Assembly (NCBI RefSeq): GCF_041260665.1
Contig: NZ_JBGCCT010000001.1
Location: 620,001-684,000, forward strand
DNA length: 64,000 nucleotides
Direction of reading: 5' to 3'
Origin: Catenulispora sp. GP43
Lineage (GTDB): Bacteria > Actinomycetota > Actinomycetes > Streptomycetales > Catenulisporaceae
How positions within the stretch are numbered: position 1 is the stretch's first letter; every line of letters begins with the position of its first letter. The translations under genes and the position numbers were made by a program. The notes beneath the pieces are model-generated. The model saw only the letters and a list, made by a program, of their open reading frames with translations. It was not told the DNA's origin and did not search any database. This document shows, in pieces, positions 1 to 8,692 of this stretch.

Positions 1-168
1 ATCCATGTGTGAGCTTCACCTGAATCTGGTTTTCATCCCGCTTCGGGAACGAATGGCCCCGCCGAGCCGGGCGACGGCCACTCTCCATAGCCGACCGCAC
101 CACTAGGTAGAGATTCACGCACGGCGACCGAAAAACGCCGGGCACTCGCAGGCGAAGGAGTCGCTGTC

Positions 169-363
169 ATGGTCTTCTCGGTATCCGGTGTACTGCTGCT
201 GGGCATCATCACCTTCATCCTGTTCCGCAAGGACGGGCTCAAGGTCTCGCACATGATCGTGTGCGCGCTGCTCGGGTTCTACCTGGCGTCCACCTCGATC
301 GCCCCGAACATCAAGCAGAGCGGCGCCTCCATCGCCAGCTTCATCAGCAACCTGCACTTCTAG
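169..363 (+). CDS. small hydrophobic membrane protein (64 aa)
   Basis: A 64-residue protein with two probable membrane segments (about residues 2-20 and 28-46) joined by a short charged loop (RKDG). A GAAGGAG ribosome-binding site lies 9 bases before the ATG. It sits 56 bases upstream of an FtsK-like ATPase on the same strand, so the two are probably cotranscribed. Small membrane proteins next to FtsK/TraB-like ATPases are common in actinomycete chromosomes and integrative elements. A partner or anchor role for the ATPase is inference; no known catalytic motif is visible. Confidence 0.75.
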   Translation: MVFSVSGVLLLGIITFILFRKDGLKVSHMIVCALLGFYLASTSIAPNIKQSGASIASFISNLHF

Positions 364-419
364 GCGGGCGCGCGAGAGCTGATCCGGTGTCGAACAGCTA
401 GTTAAGGGGTCGAACACAC

Positions 420-2087
420 ATGGCGGGATCGGTGGGGTCGGAGAACCCCATCCAGCGCCTGGCCCGCGGCTTCCGTGATCATCCGATCACGGAAGCCTTC
501 GGCCGTTACACGAACACCACCCGGCACGCCTCCAAGCGGGCCAAGGCGCGGGCGCTGGACATCGGGCACCCCGTGGTCGTGCTGGCCCGCGGGACCAAGC
601 GCATGGCCGCGGACGCCAAGACCTACTGGACCGAGGCCGGCGGGCACGAGAAGCACAAGGAGTGGCGGGACCTGGCGGTCTTCGTCTTCGCCGTGTGCGC
701 GGTGGCCGTGGGCTTCCAGCCGTACGGCATCCTGCTGCTGATCGCGGTCTGGGCGGCCGCGGCCACCTACCTGGGCCGGGACCGGCCCGACCCCGGCAAG
801 GACCCGGAGAGCGAGGCGCACGTCGCGCGGCTGCAGTCGGCGTACAACGGCCTGGTCCCCTACCTGATGGACACCCACGACCCGGACGAGCGCTTCAAGC
901 CCGGCGGCGGCTACCGCGACGGGTTCACCGAATGGGAGTTCGACGAGGGCGACCGGCTGGTCACGCTCAAGCTCCAGTACTCCCCCTTCTTCAAGGACGG
1001 CGAGGCTGACTCCCGGGCCAAGGTCGAGCGGGCCCTGGAGGGCAAGATCGGCCAGTCCAACGAGTACCTCTACGACTGGGACGAGGAGGGCAACAAGCTC
1101 GCCGTCCGGATCCTGCCGCCGCTGCCGATCGGGATCCCGGCGCAGCCGTGGAAGGTCGCCGAGATCGAGTACGTGCTCGGTTTCACCGACCCCACCTCGA
1201 CCGCGCGCCTGATCCCGGTGCAGCTGACCGCCGAGCCCGGCGGCGAGGTGCCGGTGGTGGAGCTGGCGCCGGTGGTCTGGCGGCACGGCCGGTTCGCCGC
1301 CGAGCCGCACCTGCTGGTGGCCGGCGTCCTGGGCAGCGGCAAGTCGAACCTGCTGCGCTCGCTGGCCGCCCAGGCCCTGGGCCACGGCCACCTGGTGACC
1401 GCGATCGACGCCGAGCACACCGGGCACTTCGACGAGTTCACCGGCCGCGACGGCGTGCTGCGCGTGGAGTCCCAGCCGGCCGCCGCGATGGACCTGCTGG
1501 ACTGGGTCTGCGCGGAGTCCACGCGCCGGGCCGAGCGGCTGCGCGAGCTCGGCGACACCGAGGACACCCTGATGACCGAGCTGGCCAAGCCGATGTGGCT
1601 GTTCGTGGACGAGCTGGCGTCCCTGGGCGAGGCGGCCGGCCGGGCCGGGCTGGCCGATCCGCAGGACCTGCTGGCGGACCTGATGCGGGCCGGCCGGACC
1701 ACCGGCGTGACCGTGGTGCTGTCCTGCCGCGCCGAGCGGGTCTCCGAGCTGCGGGCCACGGTGCGCAACCAGGCGCACGCCCGGGTCGGGCTCGGGCAGT
1801 TGCCGCCCGGGGCCTCCACCGCGCTGTTCGGCGGCACGCTGGAGATCGGCGGCCCGGCGGTCCTGCCCCCGGGACGCGGCTTCGCCCGGGTCGGCGGCGG
1901 TCCGGTGGTGCGGGTGCAGGTGCCGGTCGCGGCGGACGTCACCGCGGCGCTGCCGGTGCTGGTCGGCGCGGTCGTGACCGCCGGGGACGGTGCGGACCCC
2001 GAGGCCCGCGGGGACGACGGGGCCGACGGTTTCGGCGGGTTCGGCGGGTTCGATGGGAACAGCGCGGAAGGGCCGGACCTCTACTGA
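420..2087 (+). CDS. FtsK/SpoIIIE-like membrane-anchored ATPase
   Basis: A 555-aa protein with a basic N-terminal segment, a hydrophobic hairpin at about residues 78-115 (two membrane helices), and one RecA-like ATPase domain. Walker A is GVLGSGKSN (about residue 301) and Walker B is MWLFVDE (about residue 390). The last 30 residues are Gly/Asp-rich and probably disordered. FtsK/SpoIIIE/TraB proteins pump double-stranded DNA. This one lacks the long linker and gamma domain of canonical FtsK, so it more resembles the short TraB-like or accessory FtsK proteins of streptomycetes. The start is the ATG at 420, with AAGGGG 10 bases upstream. A perfect 13-bp inverted repeat lies inside codons 17-26. 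No integrase, replication gene or attachment site is seen nearby, so an element origin is not established. Confidence 0.85.
   Translation: MAGSVGSENPIQRLARGFRDHPITEAFGRYTNTTRHASKRAKARALDIGHPVVVLARGTKRMAADAKTYWTEAGGHEKHKEWRDLAVFVFAVCAVAVGFQPYGILLLIAVWAAAATYLGRDRPDPGKDPESEAHVARLQSAYNGLVPYLMDTHDPDERFKPGGGYRDGFTEWEFDEGDRLVTLKLQYSPFFKDGEADSRAKVERALEGKIGQSNEYLYDWDEEGNKLAVRILPPLPIGIPAQPWKVAEIEYVLGFTDPTSTARLIPVQLTAEPGGEVPVVELAPVVWRHGRFAAEPHLLVAGVLGSGKSNLLRSLAAQALGHGHLVTAIDAEHTGHFDEFTGRDGVLRVESQPAAAMDLLDWVCAESTRRAERLRELGDTEDTLMTELAKPMWLFVDELASLGEAAGRAGLADPQDLLADLMRAGRTTGVTVVLSCRAERVSELRATVRNQAHARVGLGQLPPGASTALFGGTLEIGGPAVLPPGRGFARVGGGPVVRVQVPVAADVTAALPVLVGAVVTAGDGADPEARGDDGADGFGGFGGFDGNSAEGPDLY
468..497. 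repeat. perfect 13-bp inverted repeat in the 5' coding region of the FtsK-like gene
   Basis: GGCTTCCGTGATC (468-480) and GATCACGGAAGCC (485-497) are exact reverse complements separated by ATCC. The repeat starts 48 bases after the start codon and encodes GFRDHPITEA. In RNA it would form a very stable hairpin near the start of the message. In DNA it has the shape of an operator. Function is unknown. Confidence 0.8.
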
Positions 2088-2252
2088 GCGGTGGCCGTGG
2101 GATCCACGGGGCGGGCGGTGCTGATGCGCCGCCCGCTTTCCATTGCCCCGGTATCGGTGAGAAGTTCCCGCTCGGCCGGGTGAGGATGCTCACGGGAGTA
2201 ATCGTTTGAATTCGAACTGAGAACAGCTCCCGGCTGGGTAGGGTTGGGCACC

Positions 2253-2897
2253 ATGAGTATCCCCAAGCGTGCCGCGATAGGCCTCGCGGCGACGGTGACG
2301 GCCCTGGTCATGACCGCCTGCTCGTCGAACGGCTCCAGCGGCGCGGCCTCCGGGGCGGGCGCGGCGACGTCGACGTCGACCACGGCCCCGGCACCGAGCA
2401 CGAGCGCCGGGGCGCCGGCGGCGGCCGCCGGCTGGGCGCGGAACCCGGACCAGTCCTCGACCGCGCTGAAGGCCGGCCTGCCGATGCTCGGCAGCGAGGA
2501 GCTGCAGGTCCACTACCACGCCCACCTCGACGTGATCGTCGACGGCAAGCCGGTCACCGTGCCGCAGTACGTCGGCATCGACGAGAACGCGCAGACGATC
2601 ACCGCGCTGCACACCCACGACACCAGCGGCGTGGTGCACATCGAGTCCGGCAAGGACGTCCCCTTCAAGCTCGGCCAGTTCTTCACCGAGTGGGGCCAGC
2701 CGCTGAGCACCACCCAGGTCGGCCCGGTCGCGATCGGCGGCGACAAGGCGCTGCACGTCTTCGTGAACGGCAAGGAGATCACCGGGGACCCGTCGCAGTA
2801 CGTGTTCAAGGCGCACGACGAGATCGTGGTCTGGGTCGGCGACAAGGCGCAGACGCCTCAGGTGCCGTCCTCGTACGATTTCCCGCCGGGTCTTTAA
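2253..2897 (+). CDS. secreted lipoprotein with a histidine cluster, unknown function
   Basis: About 214 aa from the ATG at 2253; an in-frame TTG at 2244 is also open, but 2253 gives a clean signal peptide. The N-terminus is basic, then hydrophobic, ending VMTAC-SSNGSS. That is a lipobox-like cleavage site followed by a Ser/Ala/Thr-rich linker to about residue 60. The folded part has a histidine-rich stretch (HYHAHLD, then HTHD, then HIES at about residues 86-130), suggesting metal binding. It repeats the phrases VDGKPVTVP and VNGKEITGD, which look like two related beta units. It is a family of conserved hypothetical actinobacterial lipoproteins to my recognition; the metal role is inference. 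It is separated from the FtsK-like gene by 165 bases. Confidence 0.75.
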   Translation: MSIPKRAAIGLAATVTALVMTACSSNGSSGAASGAGAATSTSTTAPAPSTSAGAPAAAAGWARNPDQSSTALKAGLPMLGSEELQVHYHAHLDVIVDGKPVTVPQYVGIDENAQTITALHTHDTSGVVHIESGKDVPFKLGQFFTEWGQPLSTTQVGPVAIGGDKALHVFVNGKEITGDPSQYVFKAHDEIVVWVGDKAQTPQVPSSYDFPPGL

Positions 2898-3025
2898 CAG
2901 AACCCTGTAGCGCATGACGGGTCGGGCCCTGCTCAGACAGGGTCCTGATCCGGTGTGACATTCAGCACTCGGCACAACGGGATAACGGAACACCGAACCT
3001 CTGTGCCGCGTGGGGCGCGATGCGC

Positions 3026-3037
3026 TACCTTCTAAGG
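3026..3037 (+). promoter_or_regulatory. candidate -10 element for a leaderless start
   Basis: TACCTT (3026-3031) fits the actinobacterial -10 pattern TANNNT and lies six bases before a GTG at 3038. That spacing is typical of leaderless mRNAs that begin at the start codon. No convincing -35 box is visible. Confidence 0.35.
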
Positions 3038-3322
3038 GTGGCGATGTCTCAGGCGAGCGGTTCGACGGCGGGTCCGATGACTCCGCCGCGGCGCGTCGGG
3101 GTGCCGCCGCTGAACCTGGGCAACCAGGCCGTGGCCGACCGTCTGGACCGGCACTTCGCGGCGATCGTGGACGCGCCGGCGGCGCTCGACGACGACAACG
3201 CCAACGAGGCCCTGCAGACCATGATCGCGGTGCTGCCCCGGACCGGCGGCGCACGGCGTTCCGAGCGGGCGCTGTGGCTGCGCGCGCCGTTCCGTCGGCT
3301 GAAGCGGCTGATCGGGCTGTAG
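3038..3322 (+). CDS. small conserved hypothetical protein
   Basis: A roughly 94-aa protein with a polar N-terminus, a central helical segment (about residues 30-60) and a basic tail ending RRLKRLIGL. No motif that I recognise. The GTG at 3038 is chosen because a -10-like TACCTT lies six bases upstream. The ATG at 3044 is an alternative, and no Shine-Dalgarno sequence is evident. It has good codon bias for this genome and precedes a DUF2630 gene by 70 bases. Confidence 0.55.
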   Translation: MAMSQASGSTAGPMTPPRRVGVPPLNLGNQAVADRLDRHFAAIVDAPAALDDDNANEALQTMIAVLPRTGGARRSERALWLRAPFRRLKRLIGL

Positions 3323-3392
3323 CGCCCCGGCCGTCCCGGGGTCCGGACGGTCAAATTCTGCGTCGCGTCGCGCGGCGGCATACCGTGGTCCC

Positions 3393-3638
3393 ATGGCTGA
3401 CACCACCAACGACGCCGGGATCGGCGCGCGCATCAAAGAGCTGGTCGCCGAGGAGCACCGGCTGCGGTCGCACCCGAACCCCACCCCCGAGGACCTGACC
3501 ACGCTCAAGAGCACGGAGAACGAGCTGGACCAGTGCTGGGACCTGCTGCGGCAGCGGCGGGCCAAGCAGGAGACCGGCGGGAACCCGTCGGACGCCAGGG
3601 CCCGCGCGGTCGGCGAGGTCGAGGGCTACCTGCAGTAA
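3393..3638 (+). CDS. DUF2630 family protein
   Basis: An 81-aa acidic, mostly helical protein. The segment IGARIKELVAEEHRLRS, followed by the LKSTENELDQCWDLLRQRRA helix, is typical of the DUF2630 family of small actinobacterial proteins. It probably forms a coiled-coil hairpin. Function is unknown. A strong hairpin terminator lies 22 bases after the stop. Confidence 0.8.
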   Translation: MADTTNDAGIGARIKELVAEEHRLRSHPNPTPEDLTTLKSTENELDQCWDLLRQRRAKQETGGNPSDARARAVGEVEGYLQ

Positions 3639-3660
3639 GGCTGCCTGCGACAGACGACAG

Positions 3661-3695
3661 GGCGGCCCGGCGCTGATGCGCCGGGCCGCCCTTTT
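3661..3695. terminator. intrinsic terminator, possibly bidirectional
   Basis: GGCGGCCCGGCGC (3661-3673) pairs perfectly with 3678-3690 across a TGAT loop and is followed by CTTTTC. It ends the plus-strand DUF2630 gene and lies just beyond the stop of the convergent minus-strand permease. Confidence 0.85.
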
Positions 3696-3763
3696 CAGTT
3701 CCCCGTTCCCCGTTACCCGTTCCCCCGTTCCCCCCACTGTCCCCCAGCCGGGCGGCTCCCCTC

Positions 3764-6331
3764 TCAGGCCTCCGTGATCGCGCTCGCGACCGTCTGCCGT
3801 GCCGCCCGGCGGGCCGGCACGACCGCGGCCAGGACCCCGGCCAGCGCGCCCGCCACGACGTAGATCAGCAGCTGGGTGTACGGGATCGCCAGGGCGCCGG
3901 CGCCGGTGGCCTTGGCCACCAGGTGCACCAGGGCCCAGCCGAAGCCGCCGCCCATCACGATCCCGAGCGAGACCCCCAGCACCGCCATCAGCATCGCCTC
4001 GACCATCAGCATCCGGCGCAGCTGCTGCCGGGTCAGGCCCAGCGCGCGCAGCAGGGCGCTCTCGCGGGTGCGCTCGAGGACCGACAGCGACAGGGTGTTG
4101 GCGATGCCGATCAGGGCGATCAGGATCGCCAGCCCCAGCATCGCGGTGAACATCGCGAGGATCTGGTTCAGGCTGCTGTTCAGCTGGTTCTTGTAGTCCG
4201 CGACGCTGTTCACGGTCAGCAGCGGGTCGCCGTCCACCGCGGCCTCGATCGCGGCCCGGGACGCGGCCGGCGACACGCCGGGCCTGGCCACCATGCTGAC
4301 CGAATCCGGGCCCTTCGACGGCTGCAGCCGCTGGAAGTCCGGCACCGACACCGCCACGTCGGGCATGCCGATCCCGCTGTCCTCGTAGGTGGCCACGACC
4401 TTCAGCGTCACGGTTCCGCCGTCGGCCGCGGTCGCCGTGACCGTCTGTCCGACGGCCGTGTGCAGGGACGCGAGCTGGTTCTCCTGCAGCCCCACGGTGC
4501 CCGGGACGACGTCGCCGATCGAGCCCTGCTTCATGATCGGGTTGATCAGCTTGCCGTAGCCGACCGCGTCGATCGCGCCGGTGTGCTCCGAGCGGCCGTT
4601 GACCGTGATCTTGCCGTCGTACTCGGCGGCGACCGTGCCCAGCTCCGGCAGGGCCTTGAGCTTGGCCACGGCGTCGGCCGGGACCGCGCGGTCCTGGTCG
4701 GCGACCACCTGGTAGTCGAACGGGAAGTGCTGCTTGATGGAGTCCGTGGCCGAGGCCTTGATGGAGGCGGTGACCACGGTGAACATCGTCACCAGCGTGA
4801 TGCCGATGGTGAGCGCGGCGGTGGTGGCGGCGACCCGGCGCGGGTTGCGGCCGGCGTTGGCCGTGGCCAGCCGGGCCGTCGGGCCGAAGGCCTTGCCGGG
4901 CAGCCAGCCCAGCACCCGGATCACCGGCGAGGCGATCACCGGGCCGAGGGCCAGCACGCCGACGAAGGTCACCATGGCCCCGACGGTCAGGACCATGAAT
5001 CCGGTGCTGCGGTCCTGGTTCTGCATCCCCAGGTAGCCGACGGCGAGGCCGGCGGCGGCGATCAGCAGGCCGACGGTGACGCGGACCCGCCCGGCCTTGC
5101 GGGTCACCCGGGTCTCCCCGAGCTGCGCCGACAGCGCCTGCACCGGCGCCACGCGGGTGGCGGCGCGGGCCGGCAGCACCGCCGACCCGACGGTGAGCAG
5201 CAGGCCCAGGCCGATCGAGTACAGCGCCGCGCTCGGGTTGACGACCAGGTGGTCCGTCGGCGTGTTCATCCCGGCCGCGTTGAGCAGCGCGGACAGGCCC
5301 TTGGACAGCCCGATGCCGGCGAAGAAGCCGGCGGTGGACGCCAGCGCGCCGAAGACGAAGGCCTCGATGAGGGTGCTGCCGAACACTTGGCGGCGGGTGG
5401 CCCCGACGCAGCGCAACAGCGCCAGCTCGCGGGCCCGCTGCGCGACCAGGATCTGGAAGGTGTTCTGGATGACCAGCGCCGACACCAGCGCGGCGATGAT
5501 GGCGAAGACGAGCAGGAACGTGCCGAAGCCGCTGGTGTATCCGGTGGCCTTGTCGGCCAGTTCGGTCTGGAGCTGCGCGCCGGTGTAGAAGGTGGCGCCG
5601 CTACCGTCCAGGACCGGCAGGTCCTTGAGCTCGGTGACGAGATGGTCCTGGCTCACGTCGGCCTTGGCGCGCACGGCGATCTGGTCGTACCCGGCGCTGC
5701 CGGTGACCTTCAGCGCGGTGGCGGTGTCGAAGCCGACGACCGATTCCCCGGCGTAGGTCTTGTCGGTGCTGGTGTCGAAGATGCCGACCAGGCGGAAGCT
5801 CTCCCGCTGGTCGCCGTGGTCGATCACGGTCACCTGGTCGCCCACGGCGAAGTGCTTGTCGTCGGCTGTGGACTTGTCCATGGCGACCTCGCCGGCGGCG
5901 GCCGGGGCGCGGCCGGAGGCGAAGTCGAAGTAGCCGAGCTTGGTGTCGGTCGGGAAGGAGACGCCGACCCCGGTGCCCCCGTTCTCCTTGACCAGCTTGC
6001 CGGTCTTGTCCAGCACCGGCGCCGGGCCCAGGACCCGGCCCTCGGCCGAGGCGACGTCCGGCAGGTTCCGGATCGCGTCCAGCGCCGCCGGGTCGACCGT
6101 CTTCTTGTCCTGCTGGTTCTCGATGCTGGAGACCTGCAGGCCGCCGGCCGGGGTGACGGCGGCGTCGACGTTCTTGGCCTGCCGGGCGAAGCTGTCGAAG
6201 AAGGACTGCTTGATGGAGTCGGTGAAGATCAGGGTGCCGGCGACGAAGCCGACGCCGAGCAGCACGGTGATCGAGGACAGGAGCATGCGGGCTTTGTGGG
6301 CCCGCAGGTTGGCCAGGGCCGTCTTCAGCAT
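3764..6331 (-). CDS. MacB/FtsX-type ABC transporter permease
   Basis: An 855-aa protein with duplicated MacB/FtsX architecture. It has an N-terminal membrane helix (about 17-37), a large extracytoplasmic MacB_PCD domain (about 45-260), three FtsX helices (about 270-395), a further membrane pair (about 420-480), a second helix plus periplasmic-type domain (about 500-735), and a last FtsX helix set (about 745-845). Such permeases act as mechanotransmission machines. They release lipids or lipoproteins, export peptides, or control cell-wall enzymes, rather than passing solute through a channel. The ATPase gene stops 7 bases upstream, so the two form one operon. The substrate cannot be told from sequence. 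Confidence 0.93.
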   Translation of the reverse strand: MLKTALANLRAHKARMLLSSITVLLGVGFVAGTLIFTDSIKQSFFDSFARQAKNVDAAVTPAGGLQVSSIENQQDKKTVDPAALDAIRNLPDVASAEGRVLGPAPVLDKTGKLVKENGGTGVGVSFPTDTKLGYFDFASGRAPAAAGEVAMDKSTADDKHFAVGDQVTVIDHGDQRESFRLVGIFDTSTDKTYAGESVVGFDTATALKVTGSAGYDQIAVRAKADVSQDHLVTELKDLPVLDGSGATFYTGAQLQTELADKATGYTSGFGTFLLVFAIIAALVSALVIQNTFQILVAQRARELALLRCVGATRRQVFGSTLIEAFVFGALASTAGFFAGIGLSKGLSALLNAAGMNTPTDHLVVNPSAALYSIGLGLLLTVGSAVLPARAATRVAPVQALSAQLGETRVTRKAGRVRVTVGLLIAAAGLAVGYLGMQNQDRSTGFMVLTVGAMVTFVGVLALGPVIASPVIRVLGWLPGKAFGPTARLATANAGRNPRRVAATTAALTIGITLVTMFTVVTASIKASATDSIKQHFPFDYQVVADQDRAVPADAVAKLKALPELGTVAAEYDGKITVNGRSEHTGAIDAVGYGKLINPIMKQGSIGDVVPGTVGLQENQLASLHTAVGQTVTATAADGGTVTLKVVATYEDSGIGMPDVAVSVPDFQRLQPSKGPDSVSMVARPGVSPAASRAAIEAAVDGDPLLTVNSVADYKNQLNSSLNQILAMFTAMLGLAILIALIGIANTLSLSVLERTRESALLRALGLTRQQLRRMLMVEAMLMAVLGVSLGIVMGGGFGWALVHLVAKATGAGALAIPYTQLLIYVVAGALAGVLAAVVPARRAARQTVASAITEA

Positions 6332-6338
6332 CGCGGTC

Positions 6339-7133
6339 TCACTCCCCGGCCGCGACGCGGTCCGGCCGGATCATGCGCAGCTGCGCCGTCACCGAGTCCG
6401 GAGTCGGGGACAGCACGTCGCCGCGCATGATGCCGTCCGCGAGGAACACCACCCGGTCGGCCGCGCAGGCCGCGGTGGTGTCGTGGGTGACCATCACGAC
6501 GGTCTGGCCCAGCTCGCGCACGCTCATCCGCAGGAACGCCAGCACCTCGGCGCCGGACCGGGAGTCCAGGTTCCCGGTCGGCTCGTCGGCGAACACCACC
6601 TCCGGCCGGCTCATCAGCGCCCGGGCGCAGGCCACCCGCTGCTGCTGGCCGCCGGAGAGCTCGCCGGGGCGGTGCTTGAGCCGACCGCCCAGGTCCAGGA
6701 CCCCGATCACCTGGTCCCACCACTGCTTCGGCGGCTTCAGGCCGGCCAGGTCCAGCGGCAGCAGGATGTTCTGCTCGGCGGTGAGCGTGGGCAGCAGGTT
6801 GAAGGACTGGAAGATGAAGCCGATCCGGCGGCGGCGCAGCAGCGTCAGGGCCTTGTCGTTCAGCTTGGTCAGCTCCACCCCGCCGATCTGCACCGAGCCG
6901 GACGAGGCGGTGTCCAGGCCCGCCAGGCAGTGCATCAGCGTGGACTTGCCGGACCCGGACGGGCCCATGATCGCGGTGAACTCCCCCTGGCCGAAGCCGA
7001 CGGTGACGCCGTCCAGGGCGCGGACCGCGGTGGCGCCGGAGCCGTAGGTCTTGACGAGGTCGCGCGCGAGGACCGCGTAGCCGCTCGGCACGGACTCGGG
7101 GCTTTCTCTCAACGCTCGGGTGGTGGCGGACAT
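6339..7133 (-). CDS. ABC transporter ATP-binding protein (LolD/MacB type)
   Basis: 264 aa from the ATG at 7133, chosen because GGAGGGG lies 5 bases upstream on the minus strand; the open frame extends to 7220 without a better site. It has Walker A (GPSGSGKST), the signature LSGGQQQR, Walker B (VVFADEP) followed by the GNLDS D-loop, and the switch His in MVTHD. The ADEPTGNLDS sequence is typical of the LolD/MacB/FtsE subgroup that partners FtsX-fold permeases. It powers the downstream permease. No regulator or two-component system is adjacent. Confidence 0.93.
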   Translation of the reverse strand: MSATTRALRESPESVPSGYAVLARDLVKTYGSGATAVRALDGVTVGFGQGEFTAIMGPSGSGKSTLMHCLAGLDTASSGSVQIGGVELTKLNDKALTLLRRRRIGFIFQSFNLLPTLTAEQNILLPLDLAGLKPPKQWWDQVIGVLDLGGRLKHRPGELSGGQQQRVACARALMSRPEVVFADEPTGNLDSRSGAEVLAFLRMSVRELGQTVVMVTHDTTAACAADRVVFLADGIMRGDVLSPTPDSVTAQLRMIRPDRVAAGE

Positions 7134-7508
7134 GGAAACCCCTCCGGAAAACGTGGTGTGGGCGCTGCTGTTCGTGTGGGTGGGCGGGCGCTTCAGGCCC
7201 AAGAAAACGGTAGGGATCAAGGGGGGTCCCGGTCGTCGGCCGACGGGCTTGTCCCGGGGTAGTCGCCTGGCGGTGGTCCGGGCCGGCCGCGTACGACTCG
7301 AGGCTGGGGGGTGGCTGCGACTTCAGTCGCGCCGGGCCCGGGGGTCGGGCACTTGACCTGCGAGGACGCCAGTGGCGCCGGAAGGCCCGGCAGAAGGCCG
7401 GACGTTCTGGTCCCGCGCCACTCGTCCGAGTGATCTCGGCCGCGAAGGCGCTGATCACGTCGCCCGCCCGGGCTTACGCTCAGGGCGCTGCCGACTCCGG
7501 GAGGGACC
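7134..7508. other. divergent intergenic region, no gene seen
   Basis: 375 bases between the ABC ATPase (leftward) and the small Cys-rich protein (rightward). It must hold both promoters. A TTGACC at about 7353 could be a -35 box, but no matching -10 is convincing. Short open frames here lack start signals. Confidence 0.5.
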
Positions 7509-7913
7509 ATGCGACGGTGTCAGCATTCCTGCGGCTGCGAGGGGAACGCGGTCGGGCGCGACCCCGACAGCGGCCTGCTGTTGTGCGCGGCGTGCCTGGG
7601 GCGCTCGATCCTGGGGACGGACTGCTCGCGGGCGCGCAAGTACTTCGGGCACCGGCCGGTGCGGTTCGTGAACGCGGCCTGGACCGAACCGCCGCCGCTG
7701 CGGAACGGGGACCGGTCGCGGGTGCCGGAGGGGTTCGAGATGTTCCTCACCGTGCGGACCGAGCCGGGGGCGGCGGCCTGGGACTTCCTGCCGCTGGCCC
7801 GCGTCGGGGCCGGCGCGGCGACCAATCCGCAGCGTCCGCCGAAGGATCCGCCGCCCGGACCGCTCCCGCCGCCGCCCGCGCGGCCGGTGCAGCCCAATCC
7901 GCCGCGCCGTTGA
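7509..7913 (+). CDS. small cysteine-rich protein with a proline-rich tail
   Basis: 134 aa with a GGGAGG ribosome-binding site just before the ATG. The first 40 residues carry six cysteines (C4, C8, C10, C26, C29, C39) plus H6. The spacing suits a small zinc-binding fold, though it matches no family I can name. The middle (about 50-100) looks globular. The last 30 residues are almost all Pro with basic residues. No signal peptide. It stands alone between divergent and downstream genes. The zinc role is inference. Confidence 0.6.
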   Translation: MRRCQHSCGCEGNAVGRDPDSGLLLCAACLGRSILGTDCSRARKYFGHRPVRFVNAAWTEPPPLRNGDRSRVPEGFEMFLTVRTEPGAAAWDFLPLARVGAGAATNPQRPPKDPPPGPLPPPPARPVQPNPPRR

Positions 7914-7986
7914 GGGATTCCGACACCTGTTCGACCGGCCGCCCGAAGGCTAGCCTCACGGACAATCAAAGCTCTCATTCGCAGGG

Positions 7987-8664
7987 GTGGACGTGACGAG
8001 CGAGTCGGGCGGCTCGGAGACCGGCGGCGACCGGTACCGCGGCCGGTTCGCCAGGCACGCCAAGGCGGCGGCGGTGGTCCTGGCCGGGATCGTCGCCCTG
8101 TTCACCGCGGTCGGCGGCATGATCGCCCTGGTGTGCCGCGACCCCGAGGGCGACCCGGCGTCGGCGGTGACCACGACCGTGGCCGGCGTCCAGGACACGG
8201 TCGCGCCGAGTCCGACGGCCGGTCCCACGCCCGCGCCGACGTCCAGCAGCGCGCAGGCGGTGACCCTCCGGGGCGCTCCCCCGGCGCCGGCCCCGCAGTG
8301 GGAGGGCGACGTCCGGGTCGACGCGCTCGGGTACTCGCTGGCCACCGTCCCGCCGAGCCCGGACCAGTCCGGCCGCCCCGACATCAGCGCCGCGTTCGAC
8401 GGGACCGTCTTCGCCGGGCTGGGAGCCGCGCGGTGGACGGCGACGGCCGCGCCGAGCCCGAGGGCGTGCGCGCCGTTGATACTGGCGCAGAACATGACGC
8501 ACGTGACGGCCGTGCCGGGCGACGTGTACTGCGTCCGCGTGGCCCACAGCACCCGGAACCCCGGGAACCAGTACGCGGCGGTGCTCATCATCGCGCAGGG
8601 ACGGGACTCGACGGACTTCCCCTACCTCCGGATCCATGCCACGGTGTGGCCGGACCAGCAGTGA
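7987..8664 (+). CDS. single-pass membrane protein with extracytoplasmic domain, unknown function
   Basis: About 225 aa. It has a short basic cytoplasmic N-terminus, one membrane helix (about 27-50), a Ser/Thr/Pro/Ala-rich spacer (about 55-100) and a C-terminal beta-rich domain. That domain has two cysteines (in RACAPL and VYCVRV) that could form a disulphide. The layout resembles sensor or anchor domains attached to Ser/Thr kinases, but no kinase is present. Starts GTG 7987 or GTG 7993 are both possible. Confidence 0.6.
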   Translation: MDVTSESGGSETGGDRYRGRFARHAKAAAVVLAGIVALFTAVGGMIALVCRDPEGDPASAVTTTVAGVQDTVAPSPTAGPTPAPTSSSAQAVTLRGAPPAPAPQWEGDVRVDALGYSLATVPPSPDQSGRPDISAAFDGTVFAGLGAARWTATAAPSPRACAPLILAQNMTHVTAVPGDVYCVRVAHSTRNPGNQYAAVLIIAQGRDSTDFPYLRIHATVWPDQQ

Positions 8665-8692
8665 AGGCGCGGCGTTAATCGCCGCCGAACTG

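Noticed and set aside
33-254. 73-aa minus-strand open frame at the left edge
   Set aside because: Overlaps the promoter and start of the small membrane protein; Ser/Pro-rich with no ribosome-binding site.
1-2087. FtsK-like gene with small membrane protein as part of an integrative element
   Set aside because: No integrase, replication initiator, excisionase or attachment repeat is seen, and the flanking genes look chromosomal.
2204-2217. GTTTGAATTCGAAC imperfect palindrome before the lipoprotein gene
   Set aside because: One mismatched pair and short arms; not distinguishable from chance without comparison to relatives.
3923-6430. 835-aa open frame opposite the FtsX-type permease
   Set aside because: Antisense shadow caused by high GC; composition is Arg/Gly/Gln/His-rich with no domain, while the minus-strand permease has clear motifs and helices.
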